Below are positions 36,616 through 49,426 of a DNA stretch of 64,000 nucleotides, piece by piece. The stretch is taken from the NCBI GenBank assembly GCA_000181795.3, contig CM012954.1, positions 9,061,300-9,125,299 of the forward strand, given 5' to 3'. The stretch's first letter is position 1; each line of letters starts with the position of its first letter. Below the pieces are notes generated by a model that had not been told where the DNA came from, did not search any database, and saw only the letters and a list, made by a program, of their open reading frames with translations. This DNA is from Trichinella spiralis (taxonomy: Eukaryota > Nematoda > Enoplea > Trichinellida > Trichinellidae). The translations under genes were made by a program, and so were the position numbers.

Positions 36616-39600
36616 GCAGTGCATAATGGATTCGTCGTAAATGCATCATTTTCCAAGAAGTTCAATTCACAAATTTATTTGAATGAATAAATAAGAATGA
36701 ATGAAGGGAAGGAAGATTTGCAAACCCAAAATTGAAAACGCTGTACAAAGTTGAATTCACTCATTCTGGTATTGGAATGTTTAATTTCTAGCCAATCGTC
36801 ATTAATAGAATTAACAGTTTGAATGGAAAAGAAGAGAAAATACTACTAGTAATAATAAGTAAAAGAAAAGGGAAAAAAGGAATTAAACATCTCAAAGTGA
36901 AAATTGATCACAACAATTCTAAAACGTACGCAAGAGAATTGATTATTTGTCATATTAAACAAAGCTGTTGAAGTCATCTAGTCACAGCTATCAATTGTAC
37001 TACCACTACTACTGCTGCTGATGCTTTTGCAATTACTTCATAACAAAGAATTTTCTCATCAAAAAGCATATAACCTTTAGCAAATTTCCAAAATCCACCT
37101 TAATATTTAAAAAATATATACGTATTAAATCTGAAGATAATAATGATCAATGCTCTACTACATTTTTAAAAATGAATTATTAAAATAAAAATCCCTCATC
37201 TAACGTTTTCAACAAATATTTCATTATATGGAAAGGGAATAATTTTATTTTTGTCATTAAAATATTTAAAAAAATCCAATTCTTTGGAAAAATCAAATTG
37301 CACAATAAAAGTTCATTGAAAATAATTGCATGCTGAAGTGTGGTGATGATGATGATGAATTTACACTTTCGCGTGTTCTTGTCATGCATTCAATTCGTTA
37401 ATTGAAAAATTCATTATAGTTTAGAAATTAATAAATTATCATATTGAATACTTCTCTCCCGAACAGAATACGAATAAAACATGAAATATTTGCAAAATTA
37501 CGAAATAACGAAAACCAACAGAACAAGCTAAGCTTGTTTTCGTAAATTGAAGCATTTCCTAGACGCTGGCTGAATGGTAATAAAAGAGAAAAATTACAAG
37601 GGAGAAAAAAATCTTCTGTTCTCATGTCCCAAGAATAAATAAGCATACGTTATTTCAAATTTACACAAACAATAAAAGGACAACCAAGATGATGATGTGC
37701 GGATATTGTGCACCTATGCAAATGCATATTTACAATATAAATAAAGTAACAGATACAAAGAAGAAGCAGAAGAAGGAAAGCGAGGGGGGGGGGAAAGAAA
37801 GATTGCAAAATCATTTTCTCTTGTTACTCCAAAGAGTAATTCGAAAGATCCATCTTGTGCACGGAGCTCAGTAAACACGTTCAAATCCAATTACGCGTTC
37901 AATGAACGCAAGCGCATCGCTTAATGAAATGAGCAATATTACCAATGTTTTCTTTGAATTTCAACTTTATGCTACTTTTATACAAAAATTATGCTTAGTA
38001 ATATCATTTTTTCAATAGCAAAAAAACCGACTACCCGTTATGCAATAATATATATACTCTCTCTCTCTCTTTCTCCTTCTGTTGCTGTACAACAACACAT
38101 CTCTTGTATAAATAAATAAATAAATATATATATATGCCTATAAAAAATACACTGAGTAATAATAATAATAGTTGTATTTTTTCTGCACATCCATTTTTCA
38201 TGTGAATAAATAAATGTGAATATATTCGAAAATGGGGTGGAGAATTGTTTTCAAATTGATTGTGAAAATTTCCTTTCAAAGCTGAATATGAAATTCCACT
38301 TTTCCACACCATTCATGCATGCGTTGCAGCCACCATTATCCGGTTGAAATTGGTGCGCATATTTTTTTTTGTTTCCTCCTTCCCTGAAAAATGTCCAGCT
38401 GAAAACGTTGCTTTGTTGCTCTGGCAAAGCCTTTTCTCTGTACAATGGCAACTTGAAATTAAAATTCAATTCAATCGATAACAATTTTAATCGCCAGAAA
38501 CGTCCATTTCATGCTCAAATTCACTTTCGCGTCACAATTTTACAATTGCAATAAAGTCTCTCGTCGTCGTCGTGCTCAGTTCACTTTTTCTCGAGAAACA
38601 CATCATGCAAAAATTGTCTGACTTCAATTTTTTTCTCCCATCACAAACATTTTACTCTGCTTAATATGAGCATGTAAATCGGCATTGTTTTCCACATCAA
38701 ATGCTAATAATAATCATAATAATATATCTCGCAGATTTCCACAGAAAAGCGACTTCAAATGCAATGAAATTTATCCCAATCAAATTACATTACATTACAT
38801 TACACATCTTTTTATCAATTAAGCTAGTAGAAGCATTTGAATCTTAATATCAGAAAAAAAAACAATACAATCCAGTTATAGTTTTTGAAATCATTAGCCA
38901 CTTGAATGTAATAATTTACAATTGGATAATTTTGCATTAAAATAAATAATGCTAAACTGAAGAAGAAGAAGAAGAAAAAATTTCTGCCGTCAATGTCGAG
39001 TATGCGAAACTTTTTTTCGTATACATTATTCTAAAAGCAAGCAGTTTTGTCGTGAAATCAGCCAAGTGAAAGAAAGTCTCTCCACTGCGGAACGTCACAA
39101 GCATTTTAGCCATTTGGTTGTCTTGGCATTCGGTATAATAAGTTGGGTGATTTGAAGCAAAAAAAATGAAAGAAAAGAAAAACCAAAGGAAAAGCCTCAT
39201 CCGGCTGCAAGCGGTGCTAATTCGCATCGCGTGAAATCAAATTTTCCATATTCGAAATCGATTCAAATCGAATCTTCGAATGGCGCATTCGATTTTTCCC
39301 ATTAACTATTTTTTCCAACGTCTAAATTGGCTCCAAATACCGGCTCCTTAATGTCTGGGGCACGCGTTAGCAAATTTCACCCACCTCCGTCGATTATTAA
39401 GTTCATCTGAATTAGTTCGTGAAGAAGAAAAAAAAAGTACAAAATAAAATTCATACGTAAATTCACAAAGCGAAAGAAAAATATAAATTTTTTCCAAATA
39501 ATTAAACATATAAAATTAATGGAATTTTTTGTCGAGTAAATGTAGAAAAAGAAAAAAAAATACAATTAAAATATCCCAGAAATAAGAGAGCGGAGAAAAA

Positions 39601-40176
39601 ATTGCTTTCCACAGTGCTTTTGACAAAAGCAGAAGATTTCACTGATACGTTGGATTTGGATTTAAATCATCCTTCCCATATTCGGAAAATTGTAAACAAA
39701 CTATAAATGCAGCAGCAAATGCATTACTTGGTCGGATGACCAGCTTAACCGGAGAAAAGCACAGTGATGCTAAATTAGAAAGCTTTGGAATGGAAATGAA
39801 TTGATTAATTCAACGTGCAAAGTATCATATTTTTGGAAAAGTGCCCCCCGAAACAAAGCATAATAAATAAGAAGAAAGGCAGATAAACACGTCAGAAGAA
39901 TACACGCGTTCCAAATAAAGTCAACAAGCCAATAATAAGAAGAATATAATACAAACAACAACTAAATGCTTACTTACTTTCACAAATATAACCTTGGCTC
40001 AAGATGCCCCAAAACAAATCGCAGCAATGATGGCAGTGAATTGGCTTGCCGAAATTTTTCTTCACGAAAAAGTGACCTCTTCCTCTGGCACCAATGACTT
40101 CACCACTTTTCCAGTCGACATATTCTTCGATCATCTGAAGCAACTGTGGTTCCAAATTGTGACCCTCGACGGCCAT
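30339..40176 (-). CDS. DGKQ: Diacylglycerol kinase theta (DGK-1 type)
   Basis: It phosphorylates diacylglycerol to phosphatidic acid. In C. elegans the DGK-1 orthologue damps DAG signalling at synapses downstream of Go. About 20 exons. Order: first C1 finger ([20 protein letters not shown], completed across a 4.3-kb intron by CNFICHEKC), second C1 ([22 protein letters not shown]), third C1 ([26 protein letters not shown]), a Ras-associating-like region ([10 protein letters not shown] to [15 protein letters not shown]), a middle domain ([20 protein letters not shown]), the catalytic domain ([47 protein letters not shown]) and accessory domain ([44 protein letters not shown]). The tail [11 protein letters not shown] matches theta isoforms and ends in a Thr/Ser-rich stretch, TAG at 30341-30339. 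The start at 40176 ([14 protein letters not shown]) is the first ATG of the 5'-most recognised exon. An upstream exon is possible. Confidence 0.94.
35703..39974 (-). other. 4.3-kb DGK intron splitting the first C1 finger
   Basis: The donor after TATATTTGTGAAA is GTAAGTAAG, and the acceptor GTTTAG is just before CTTGCAATTTC at about 35701. The intron is AT-rich, with (CTA)n at about 36577-36614 and CT repeats near 38056-38075. No nested gene recognised. Confidence 0.75.
36577..36614. repeat. (CTA)n microsatellite
   Basis: About 12 CTA units within the long DGK intron. Confidence 0.9.
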
Positions 40177-40253
40177 TTTTGCGTTTTGCAATTGCTCCTC
40201 AGACAAGAATAACAAGCAGCAGGCAAAGGAAGAAGAAGAAGCGAGAAGATTTA

Positions 40254-40300
40254 GAGGAAGAGGAGGAGGAGGAGGAGGAGGAGGAGAAGAAGAAGGAAGA
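40254..40300. repeat. AGG/AAG triplet microsatellite
   Basis: GAGGAAGAGGAGG-type repeats 75 bp upstream of the DGK ATG, in its probable 5' UTR or promoter, followed by CAGA-rich DNA to about 40430. Confidence 0.9.
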
Positions 40301-40936
40301 GCAGTTGGATAAACGGATTTAAAGGAAGGAAGGCAGACAGGCAAGAAAGATGACAGGCAAATATGCAGACAGAAACAGACAGAGACGGACAGGACAAGCA
40401 AACAGGCAACCAGGCAGACGGATCAGACAGTTGGTCGATTGCTTGCTTCAATAATACTGACGAAAAAGAATTCTGTCAATATCGCCTTCTTTCACTGCGG
40501 TCATTTCATATCTGTGACATGATCGAATGACTTGCACCAAATGAATGATGATCCGCGATGACGTAGTTGCCACGGAACGGTTTTCAAGATTGATACTTTC
40601 AAGCTGCTAATAATTCTGATTGGCTAGCTTTATCAATGTTCCAACTTTAGTCGCAACGGCACACGTTATTACTATTTTCCCTTTCTCTCTCTCTCTCTCT
40701 CTCTTTCTCGTTCACTCACTCTCTATATCTCCCTCTTTCTGTATATTCTCTTTCAAATTCTCTCTTCTCATTCTTCCTCTTTTTCTATCTTTTTTTTCTT
40801 ATCTTCTATGCTTTATTCTTTTCTGTATTCTTCTATTTCATCGGCTTCTGCTGCTGCTCTTTACTTCTTCTTTTTATACCATATACATGTATACCTACAT
40901 ACATATATTTATTATTTATTTATTTATTTATATATG

Positions 40937-40941
<5 letters not shown>

Positions 40942-40971
<30 letters not shown>
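40942..40971. repeat. (TA)n microsatellite
   Basis: A perfect TA run in the intergenic region, preceded by a (TTAT)n run. Confidence 0.9.
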
Positions 40972-43900
40972 CAAAACTGTTGCATGCACAATATCTGAAC
41001 AAATAATATAATCGTTGCGTGGAAAATAAAAATAAATGAAATACAGTTATTAAATAAGAAATTCTCAAAAGAAATTTTCAACAGAACAAAATCAAGGTAA
41101 CGCTGCAACAATGAAGTAGAATCGACTGACGAAAATAATTCATTCATTCGACAGCAACTAGTCGCTCACATACACTCCCTCCTCCCCCTTCTACGCACAC
41201 ACACGCACACAGCAGCTACATATAAACACACTGGCTAGGCGAGAGCGTTCAATGCGTTAAAGCAGAGAAGCTAGCTAGCTAGCTAGCTATCCATCCACAT
41301 AGGCTAGCTACTATTATCACGGCTAGCCAAGAAGCTGGCCAACCTTACACGCCGATAGTCGCTAAACTGATAACGTCAATGGCAAAACTATCGATATTTC
41401 CATCTGGTTCAACATTTACATTCAAAAATTGTTAAACGTCAATTTATAATTTTGATAATAACACGATTGTTGTTTATCACAGAAAAACAATCTTCTCTAT
41501 TAGCATATGTTCACTTCATGAATATATGCATATATTATATAGATATAGATAAATTGTAGCTATTAGTTGCCAATTTTACATTGCAAAACCCTACATCGTC
41601 GATGCTTTTCCAATTTTACACTATTCTTGAGAATAAATAAAGATAAAATAAATATATAACATTTGGATAGGCGAAATCAAATACATTTGTCATAATAAAC
41701 AAACGAAAATGCAAGTCAAGTACAGGCACAGGCAGTGTGCAATTTGAATCAACACTTGGAAAATTAAGCGCGAACGAGCTGATTTTGCAAAAGCTCAACA
41801 GAAAAAGCAAAGCAAAGCACAAATAGAAACGAAATGAACGAAAAAGTTGTGCAACTGAAAGAACAAATCAATTGTCTGGTTGGTTAAAATTCTACTCGTC
41901 TGGAAAAACTCGAACATTTTCATTGCAATTAATAATATAAAATTAAGCTTCTGACACGTCCATTTCTTTTTCTATTCGCGCGTCAAGCAAAATTTCACTT
42001 CATAATTATAACAATAAAAATAATAATAATAATAATGATAATAAAATTGTCCAACTGCAAAGGATATTTTCTCAATTGCAGTCAACAATACGAATCAACA
42101 ATTCAATAAAAAAATAAATGGAAAAGAAAAACACATTCATAATAATAAATAATAAAGGAGAGAAAGAAAAAAAAATATGTATAATAATAAAATCATTGAT
42201 TGATAAAGGAAAAAAAAATTTTTATTCGTAATCTTTAATATCGACTATTTTCTGTGGTCATTAAAAACAACAACGCACGCAATTCGCTGTTTTGTTAGCT
42301 TGACTTGATACCTCTGATATTCGAATTCACAAGTTGAACAACGAAACAACGCAAACAGAAATAAATTATTATGCAATCACGAAACTTATACTTCCATAAT
42401 TTAAAATAAAAACATATGCACAAAAATATGTTGAAAACAACTTGGAAAAGAAAAGAATACGGTTGCTGAATAATTTTCCCACTGATAAACGTATTAAATT
42501 ATGTCTGTTTTTAAATTTAATTCTGACCATATATGAAAATGAAAAAAAATTAATTTGAACAGACAACAAGAAAACAAACAAAAATGAATGGAAAAGACAA
42601 TTTTCATAAATAAATGATGAACCATTCGAAGCGAGCAATGTGCAGAGGTAATGAAGAACAATAACAAAAACTGATACTCAATTTTGCCCAATTAATCATT
42701 TAATACTAAAATAGGAATGTTCAAAAGAAAAACACGCAATCAGATGTTCAATCAGCTAAGCTAGAAAATTATAACTGTTTACGCCGTTATCAACTCTCCA
42801 TATCAGTACCAAAAAACAGAAATAAACTAATTCAAACATTTGAACTCTGTGTACAGTAGTAAACTTCGTGGTTTTCATGCAAACATATATATATGCAGTT
42901 ATGCTTTGTGAAGTGAATAATTTTAAATAATCAAAAAAGAAACGATGCTGGTGCTGCTGCTACTATTGCTACCACTACTGCTTGAAGCACTAAAATTCAT
43001 CAAATACTTAATCTATCATAATACATTCTATTTATCATTTCTGATGAATAATTTTCAGTGACGTCAGTTATTACAATTTAAAAACTATTCAATTTTCATT
43101 TTTCATACAATACTTCAAAAAATTGGTTTACAATATCTCTGATAATCAAAATAGCAGTGCTTTCAGTGTGTGTTATGTAAATGTTTTTTCTTTTCGAGTA
43201 GTATTTCATTTTGTTTACTTTCTCGATGAAATATTAATTATAGTAATAATTATATAACACATGCGCAATTGCAGATGCAGATTTCACCTAAGCTAGGAAA
43301 AGAAAAGAACACAATAATAACAACAATCAAAAAGCATCAGGAGATTGAAAAATCTGAATTTTTTTTTTGCGAATTGCAAAAATGATATAAATCATTTCTT
43401 GAAATGAAAAATAACAATAAAATAAAAGCAACTTGAAAAAGTCGAATGCACAATTATCGCATTTGCATTTCAAGGCGCATCAAAGTTGTCAGATGCGGAA
43501 AGATAAAGATGTTTTGCAAAAATTTTTCCCCTTCAAATTTATTACACAATTCTCATCATATTATAGCCGTTTCCCATCTAGCAAACGCCAACTGATCATC
43601 AAAAAGCATAAAAAGACAATTATTCAAAAAATTGTTATTTCATTTTTTGAAATAAATTTCAAAGAATGGTTTTTGCATGACTGACTACTTATTCCATTTT
43701 TCCTGCCCCATCACTCTTTTGATGCCTGTAGGCATTCACGAGTGAAGCATTCGAAAAAATCATTATAATCAAAAGGAAAAAAGCATTTTACATTAAGCAA
43801 AAAACCAACAATAAACAAAAAAGCAGTGTGACCACAGCAGCAACAACAACAACAACAACAACAATGTATAGTGATGAAATAAGCGTATAAGGAAACACTG

Positions 43901-45056
43901 ATATTACAGTTGGCTGGGTAATGAAATTAATGTAGATGCTGTCACGTTAAATGCTTAAATGTAAATTTAATCAACACTGTATTAACCAATTGAAGAAAAA
44001 AAATTAAGTACATCAACGAGTGATTTTTTGCATTCAATTCGGCTAAAAGCATCACTACCACATTCGGCTAAATCTATCTACACACACACACACACAAACA
44101 GACATACATACATACAAATCCCTCTACAAGAAGCACAGTATAAGCAGTACATATATACATATTACAAGAATTAAATTAATCAATTAAATTAAAAAAAAAT
44201 AATTCAGCCTTGACTACTTTTACTAAAGCAGGTGTAATGTGTAGTAAATGAAGCTTTTCCGCTTCAACAAAATTAAAATCAACTTTTCAGTAATAATTAA
44301 GAACATGATTTGGTGGAAAAAATCTTTTTCTTTTTCAAATTTTTTTGTCAATTCATCAAATTCAATTCAAGCAACATGCGGTCGATTAGCACTAAATAAA
44401 GCCCCCGAATTATGAGTCTTGTGTTGCAGGTCGATTTCAATCCAACTGCATTTTCAATTGACTAGATTTTCATAAATACCAAATCGATATTAAAAAAAAT
44501 AAAAAATAAATAATCGTATGACTTCAAAGAATTATTAATCGAGTATTGAACACTGAACATGAAAAACTTGACAAAAAACCCAAATCATTTTTCGAATCCA
44601 ACNAAAATAAATGACTTTCAATGTTTACCAGTAATATCTTTTTATGTGAATTTATATTTATTACATCTTGCATGGCGCATGTTGGGTTAAGTTGAAGGAA
44701 AAAAATTACGCCCCAAATGATCGTTCCTTCTGCCAATACAGACTACTTACTAAATNATATTTCCAAGGCAGCAAAATTCAGTAAGAGCAAATCGATGGAA
44801 AACAATATTATATAAAACGTTTCATTTCGTATTTGAAAAAGAAAAAACTATTTCTAATGAATGAAAATAAAAATTACTCACTCCTGAAAAAATTCAAAAC
44901 GTTACGAAATGGAAAGAAGTTGATTTTTTGAAATTTTACATGTTTTTCCATCCTTTCTTANTATGATGAAAGCGAAGAATTTACATTACTAGAAATCTGA
45001 TTATGATCAGAACAAAAGTTATTATAACTCCTAAAAACATGTTACCCTTATACATA

Positions 45057-45062
<6 letters not shown>

Positions 45063-45102
<40 letters not shown>
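45063..45102. repeat. (TA)n microsatellite
   Basis: About 20 TA units, the longest in the window. Confidence 0.95.
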
Positions 45103-45103
<1 letters not shown>

Positions 45104-48100
45104 CTAAACATTCTGTTTCTTTATTCTCGTGAGTTAGAGGAAGAGTTTTGACAATGTTGAAATTTTTCTGCCCCAACAACAAGCAAATCCCATCTCTGTT
45201 TTCAACATGTTCTTAGATGAAGAAGATTCATCGCTCGATTTGTCTATTGAAATATGCCGTGCATTTTCCAAATGTCTGTTCATCAAATAAAATTATTTTC
45301 CTTTAATCTAAAAATGATACTGTTCTTGGAATTCAATTCAAAATGAAATAATTGTAAAGTTTTTGCAACATTCACTGTTTGTCTTGAAATTCATAAAATT
45401 CTTATCCTTGATTCAATTTTCAGAATTCTCCACAACATGAATCCACTAGAGTTAAGGCTAAGGTGAATTTCAAAAAACAGACCAATTTAAGACCACAAAA
45501 CGAATATGAATATATAAATGTAAGAAAATGTTGAAAAAAAGGAAAAATCTCTTCAACAAATAAGAGAAATTTTCGAAAATTTCAATTTATTTATTATTAT
45601 TGGCTTTGCCTTTTGTTAAAGCAAGCGTGAAAGTTGATTTCACGGTGCAACTGATGTCATTGCCGTGTTTGTCATTTTCCATAATAACAACTATATATCA
45701 GTAAAAGCGAAAATAAAATTTGCTAAACAATAAGCTTTACATGCTATAATAAAATAAAATATGGCAACAGCAACGGAAAAATATTCACTTTTTTTTGCAA
45801 CAACAATTCACCCGCCGACAAATATAGATGGATGGATGAGTTTGAAGCTGGTGATGTGAAAGTGAATTTCTTATATACTTCAACAAAGCATAACTAATGG
45901 CATTTTCTACTTTGTTGATGCAAAATCGACAACAAAGAAAACGACCGTATCAGTATTTTGAACTACAGTATTACTGTATTGTATTGTATGCAACAGTACA
46001 ATAACATACAAATTTTAAGCATGCAACTTTTTAAAGAGTAAATTCTATTATCACTTGTGTAAAAATATCTTCAACACTCGATGCTGCGAAATCAATTACA
46101 AACAATTTAAAGTTAGCAAATTACTCTACCACATATAATTATCACCTATAATAGGCAGTTTTCTTTTTATAGATGATAGGGAAATTTTACTGCAAAATAT
46201 ATTAATAGAAAATTCAACAGAGCTCATTTAATATAAATTCACAATAAAAATAAATCCAGACTTTATCAAATATTAACAAAAGATTCGACATCATAAAAAT
46301 ACAAATATGGAAACGTAATTACAGCTAAACTGCATTATAATAAAGAAATACCTCTACCATAACAACTCCAATACACTGTGATTAAAAACTTATAAAATGC
46401 ACAACTCACATCTTGAGTACAATCTGAAATCTCGATTTAATATAATAATAATAATAATGAATGGAAAATAATGCAAAAAATAAAATTGTTTTTTTCGTTA
46501 ATTTTTAATAATTAAAAAATGCTTACAATCATTAAACATGATAACAAACTGTTCATAACAATTTTAAATTTAAAAGAGAAACAATAAATAATAGTAATAA
46601 TAAATATTTTCTGCCGTTTCAAACTCATCTAACCTGATTTTCACAAATCTTTTTTCTATAAAATGAATAAGATAAACTAAATTTAATTTTACCAACGATC
46701 ACAACAACAGCAAAATTTTGATAATTTCTTGAAATTATCAATTATTAAACGCAAATTTATTCCTTTTAAATCATCTATTTACAATAAGTGGGTATAAGTA
46801 GGAAATGCCTCAATATCTATCATTTAAAATTCCATTAGAAAGATGTTCAGGGGAAGAAATTTAAGTGATTTCACAAAACAGAATAACTGACTGATTATTT
46901 TCTGTTCACATCACAAAAGTTTAAAAAAAATATATATATATATATAATTTAATTTCACAGTACAGATTGTCAGATAATATACACTACTCTTTCGCTTTTT
47001 TACTCAACAAAGCAAATTTCATCCGATACAAGTTCTGTCTACTCCAAAATTCCAACATATATGCAACAATTATTATTTACTTACTTATTTTTGAATATTT
47101 GAAAATTTCAAATACAACCACGCACTGCCTCTGCGCATGTTTCTCATAGAGCAATAATATGGAATAAAAGCAAACAAATTCAATCACAACTATCAAAATT
47201 CAATTATGCATTTCAAAACAATATTCATATTTCAATATTGAACATTTTATCAACAACCAAATCTTAATCTTACTGTATGCTTAATTTCAGTACAAAAACT
47301 GAAAACTTTTCACACTTGACATTAGTTATGAAATATAACAGAATTTTTAATTGGTCATCTTCAATAAAAAAGGTAAAAAATTTTTCTAGCACACACACAT
47401 ATATATATATAGCATTTTATTTTGTTTTTTTACATGTTTTACTTGTGGTGAACAGTAAAGCATGTCAATGAAGTTACATTTGCAAGCATTACATTACATG
47501 TATTTTCATACACAGAAATATTTTCCATTCTCTACTTTGCAAAATCTTCACTTCTGACAGAGAAATGTATTACTACTACCACTACTTCGATCACTATTAC
47601 ATTACATATATTTTTTTCATTTTTATAAAAAAAAAGAAATTTAATAATAAAACATGAAATAAAATATTTTAACATGAAATAGTTCGGTTAATCACCGTTT
47701 ACAAGTGAATGACGCGTAATTTTGATATCAAATGGAAAAATATGAAAATTTTCATATTCATACAACAAAACAAACAATATCGTTCTTAATTTCGCCTTGA
47801 AAATCTGCTGTTCAAATTCACGCAAATATTGATAAAGTTGACAGATTACTCCTTGTTATTAACATGCATGTCAACACAAGTAATAATAATTGCTAACAGA
47901 CTTTTTTCCATTTTTTAAAATGTCAGATAACATACGTTCTCACGAAATTCTTATTCTCATAATTACTTTCACATTATTATATTCATGAGGAATGGAGAAA
48001 ATAATAATTTATTAATTGTCATTTCCTACTGGAAAAGAGCAAAAGACACGCTTAAAGAGGTGAATCAAAGATCGTTAAGAATGAATGGAAACAGAAATCT

Positions 48101-48272
48101 GCCATGATAATATGGAAAATACTTTTGAATCATTATTATTAAATAAATAATTATATAATGCCAATGACACAAATGAAGTGCATGAGAAAATGGAAAAAAC
48201 AAAACATATTTTTATTGTCCTTCAACTACCCTTTTTCTTAATTAATATAAATTCATTAAGCTGACATTTCAG

Positions 48273-48413
48273 CGTTGCTTAGTGAAAATAATAGAAATGA
48301 AAGAATACACAAGAATACGTAGGAAAAAGAAGAAGAAAAAGATCCTTTCACACAAATCACCACCACCCACCAATACCCCTCAAGTATCAGATTGCGTGAT
48401 ACTGGACGGAAAG
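48273..48413 (+). CDS. Candidate isolated exon (low confidence)
   Basis: A CATTTCAG acceptor near 48272 and an AAG|GTAAATG donor at 48413 bound one open frame of 47 codons (RCLVKIIEMKEYTRIRR, a Lys run, then SPPPTNTPQVSDCVILDGK). It stands 1 kb upstream of the ODR-2-like start on the same strand and could be an upstream or alternative exon, or chance. Confidence 0.2.
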
Positions 48414-49082
48414 GTAAATGACAAAATTGTTCTTATCGTTGCAGTTATCGTTTTTCAAATCCATCATTTATTTGAAAAATGATTATTCAAAGCTGTTGCT
48501 GTTGTTTGAAATTGTTGTGCTGCTTCACGCGCATATTTAAATTCTACCTCTCAATTCAAAATACCATCCGTACAAATGAACAACTGCAATATTTGAGATA
48601 AAGCATGAGAAAATAAAAGTAATAAGAGGACAATTCATTAATCATTTGCATTAGCATAAGTAATATTAAAATAACGACAACAATAATAATAATAATACAG
48701 TGAACAGTGGAAGAGAAAGAAGAAGAAGAAGAAATGTCTACAGTAAAAATTTGTGTACAACACAGTGTATTATTGTTGTGGTGTTTGAGTGAATAAGCTA
48801 AAGTTGGTCGGTTAACATGGTCAGTCAGTGTAGAAACAAACGATCGATGTTCAAAAATTCATCACCAAGAACGATCGCAGAGATTATATCTTTATGAAAA
48901 TAACTTATAAAAACCCACTACAACTAACTTTGACAATCCAGAAAATGAACAGACAAAGGCGAATAGATGATCTCACGGCGCAGTGTTGTGTCAAGTTGCA
49001 AACGAAAAACTAATTAAGTGAAACGAAAGCGGATAGCTAATCACAGCGCCACCTGGTGTTCGGTAAATGTAATGCCAATATG

Positions 49083-49175
49083 GCTGGTTGGCTGGTTGGA
49101 CTAGCAGCTGCTTAGCTGGTTAGCTGGCTGGCTGGCTGTCTGGCTGGCTGGTCTGCCGGCTGGCTGGCTGACTGA
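49083..49175. repeat. GGCT-rich degenerate repeat
   Basis: Repeated GGCT/CTGG units, much richer in G+C than the surroundings, 250 bp upstream of the ODR-2-like start. Probably part of its promoter or 5' UTR. Confidence 0.8.
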
Positions 49176-49426
49176 CTACTAGCCGATGCGGTTGGTCAGC
49201 CGAGAACAGACGAGCGAAGCGGACAGGCGCGTGCATACAACATACAATAATCACACGCGGACTGTTGCCGGTCTCACAGATCATGTTCAACCATGTTCGG
49301 TTGGAAAAGAAGAGAAAAAAAATCATTTCACAATTATTAGCTAATTAGGCTAATAATCGTAGAACTTCTTCGTACGGTGGTGAGAAGAAGAAGAAGCACA
49401 AAAAATAAACAAACAGAGTTGCTCCA

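Larger units (their letters stand above)
40177..49426. other. Gene-poor 9-kb intergenic stretch
   Basis: It lies between two divergent genes, DGK (-) and the ODR-2-like gene (+). It holds many simple repeats: AGG/AAG (about 40227-40300), CAGA-rich (40330-40430), (TC)n (40683-40708), (TA)n (40942-40971), AGCT (41270-41290), (TA)n (45063-45102) and GGCT (49083-49175). There are three isolated ambiguous bases near 44603, 44756 and 44961. Frames over 60 codons here are low complexity. One candidate exon is listed separately. Long intergenic DNA beside two likely neuronal genes could hold distal regulatory elements, but I see none directly. Confidence 0.6.

Noticed and set aside
40620-40937. 105-codon plus-strand frame in the intergenic region
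   Set aside because: It is encoded by TC and pyrimidine-rich repeats; Ser/Leu/Phe only.
42058-42078. Another ATATCCTTT-like string on the minus strand
   Set aside because: It lies in intergenic DNA without a branch site or exon partner, so it is not called a U12 intron.
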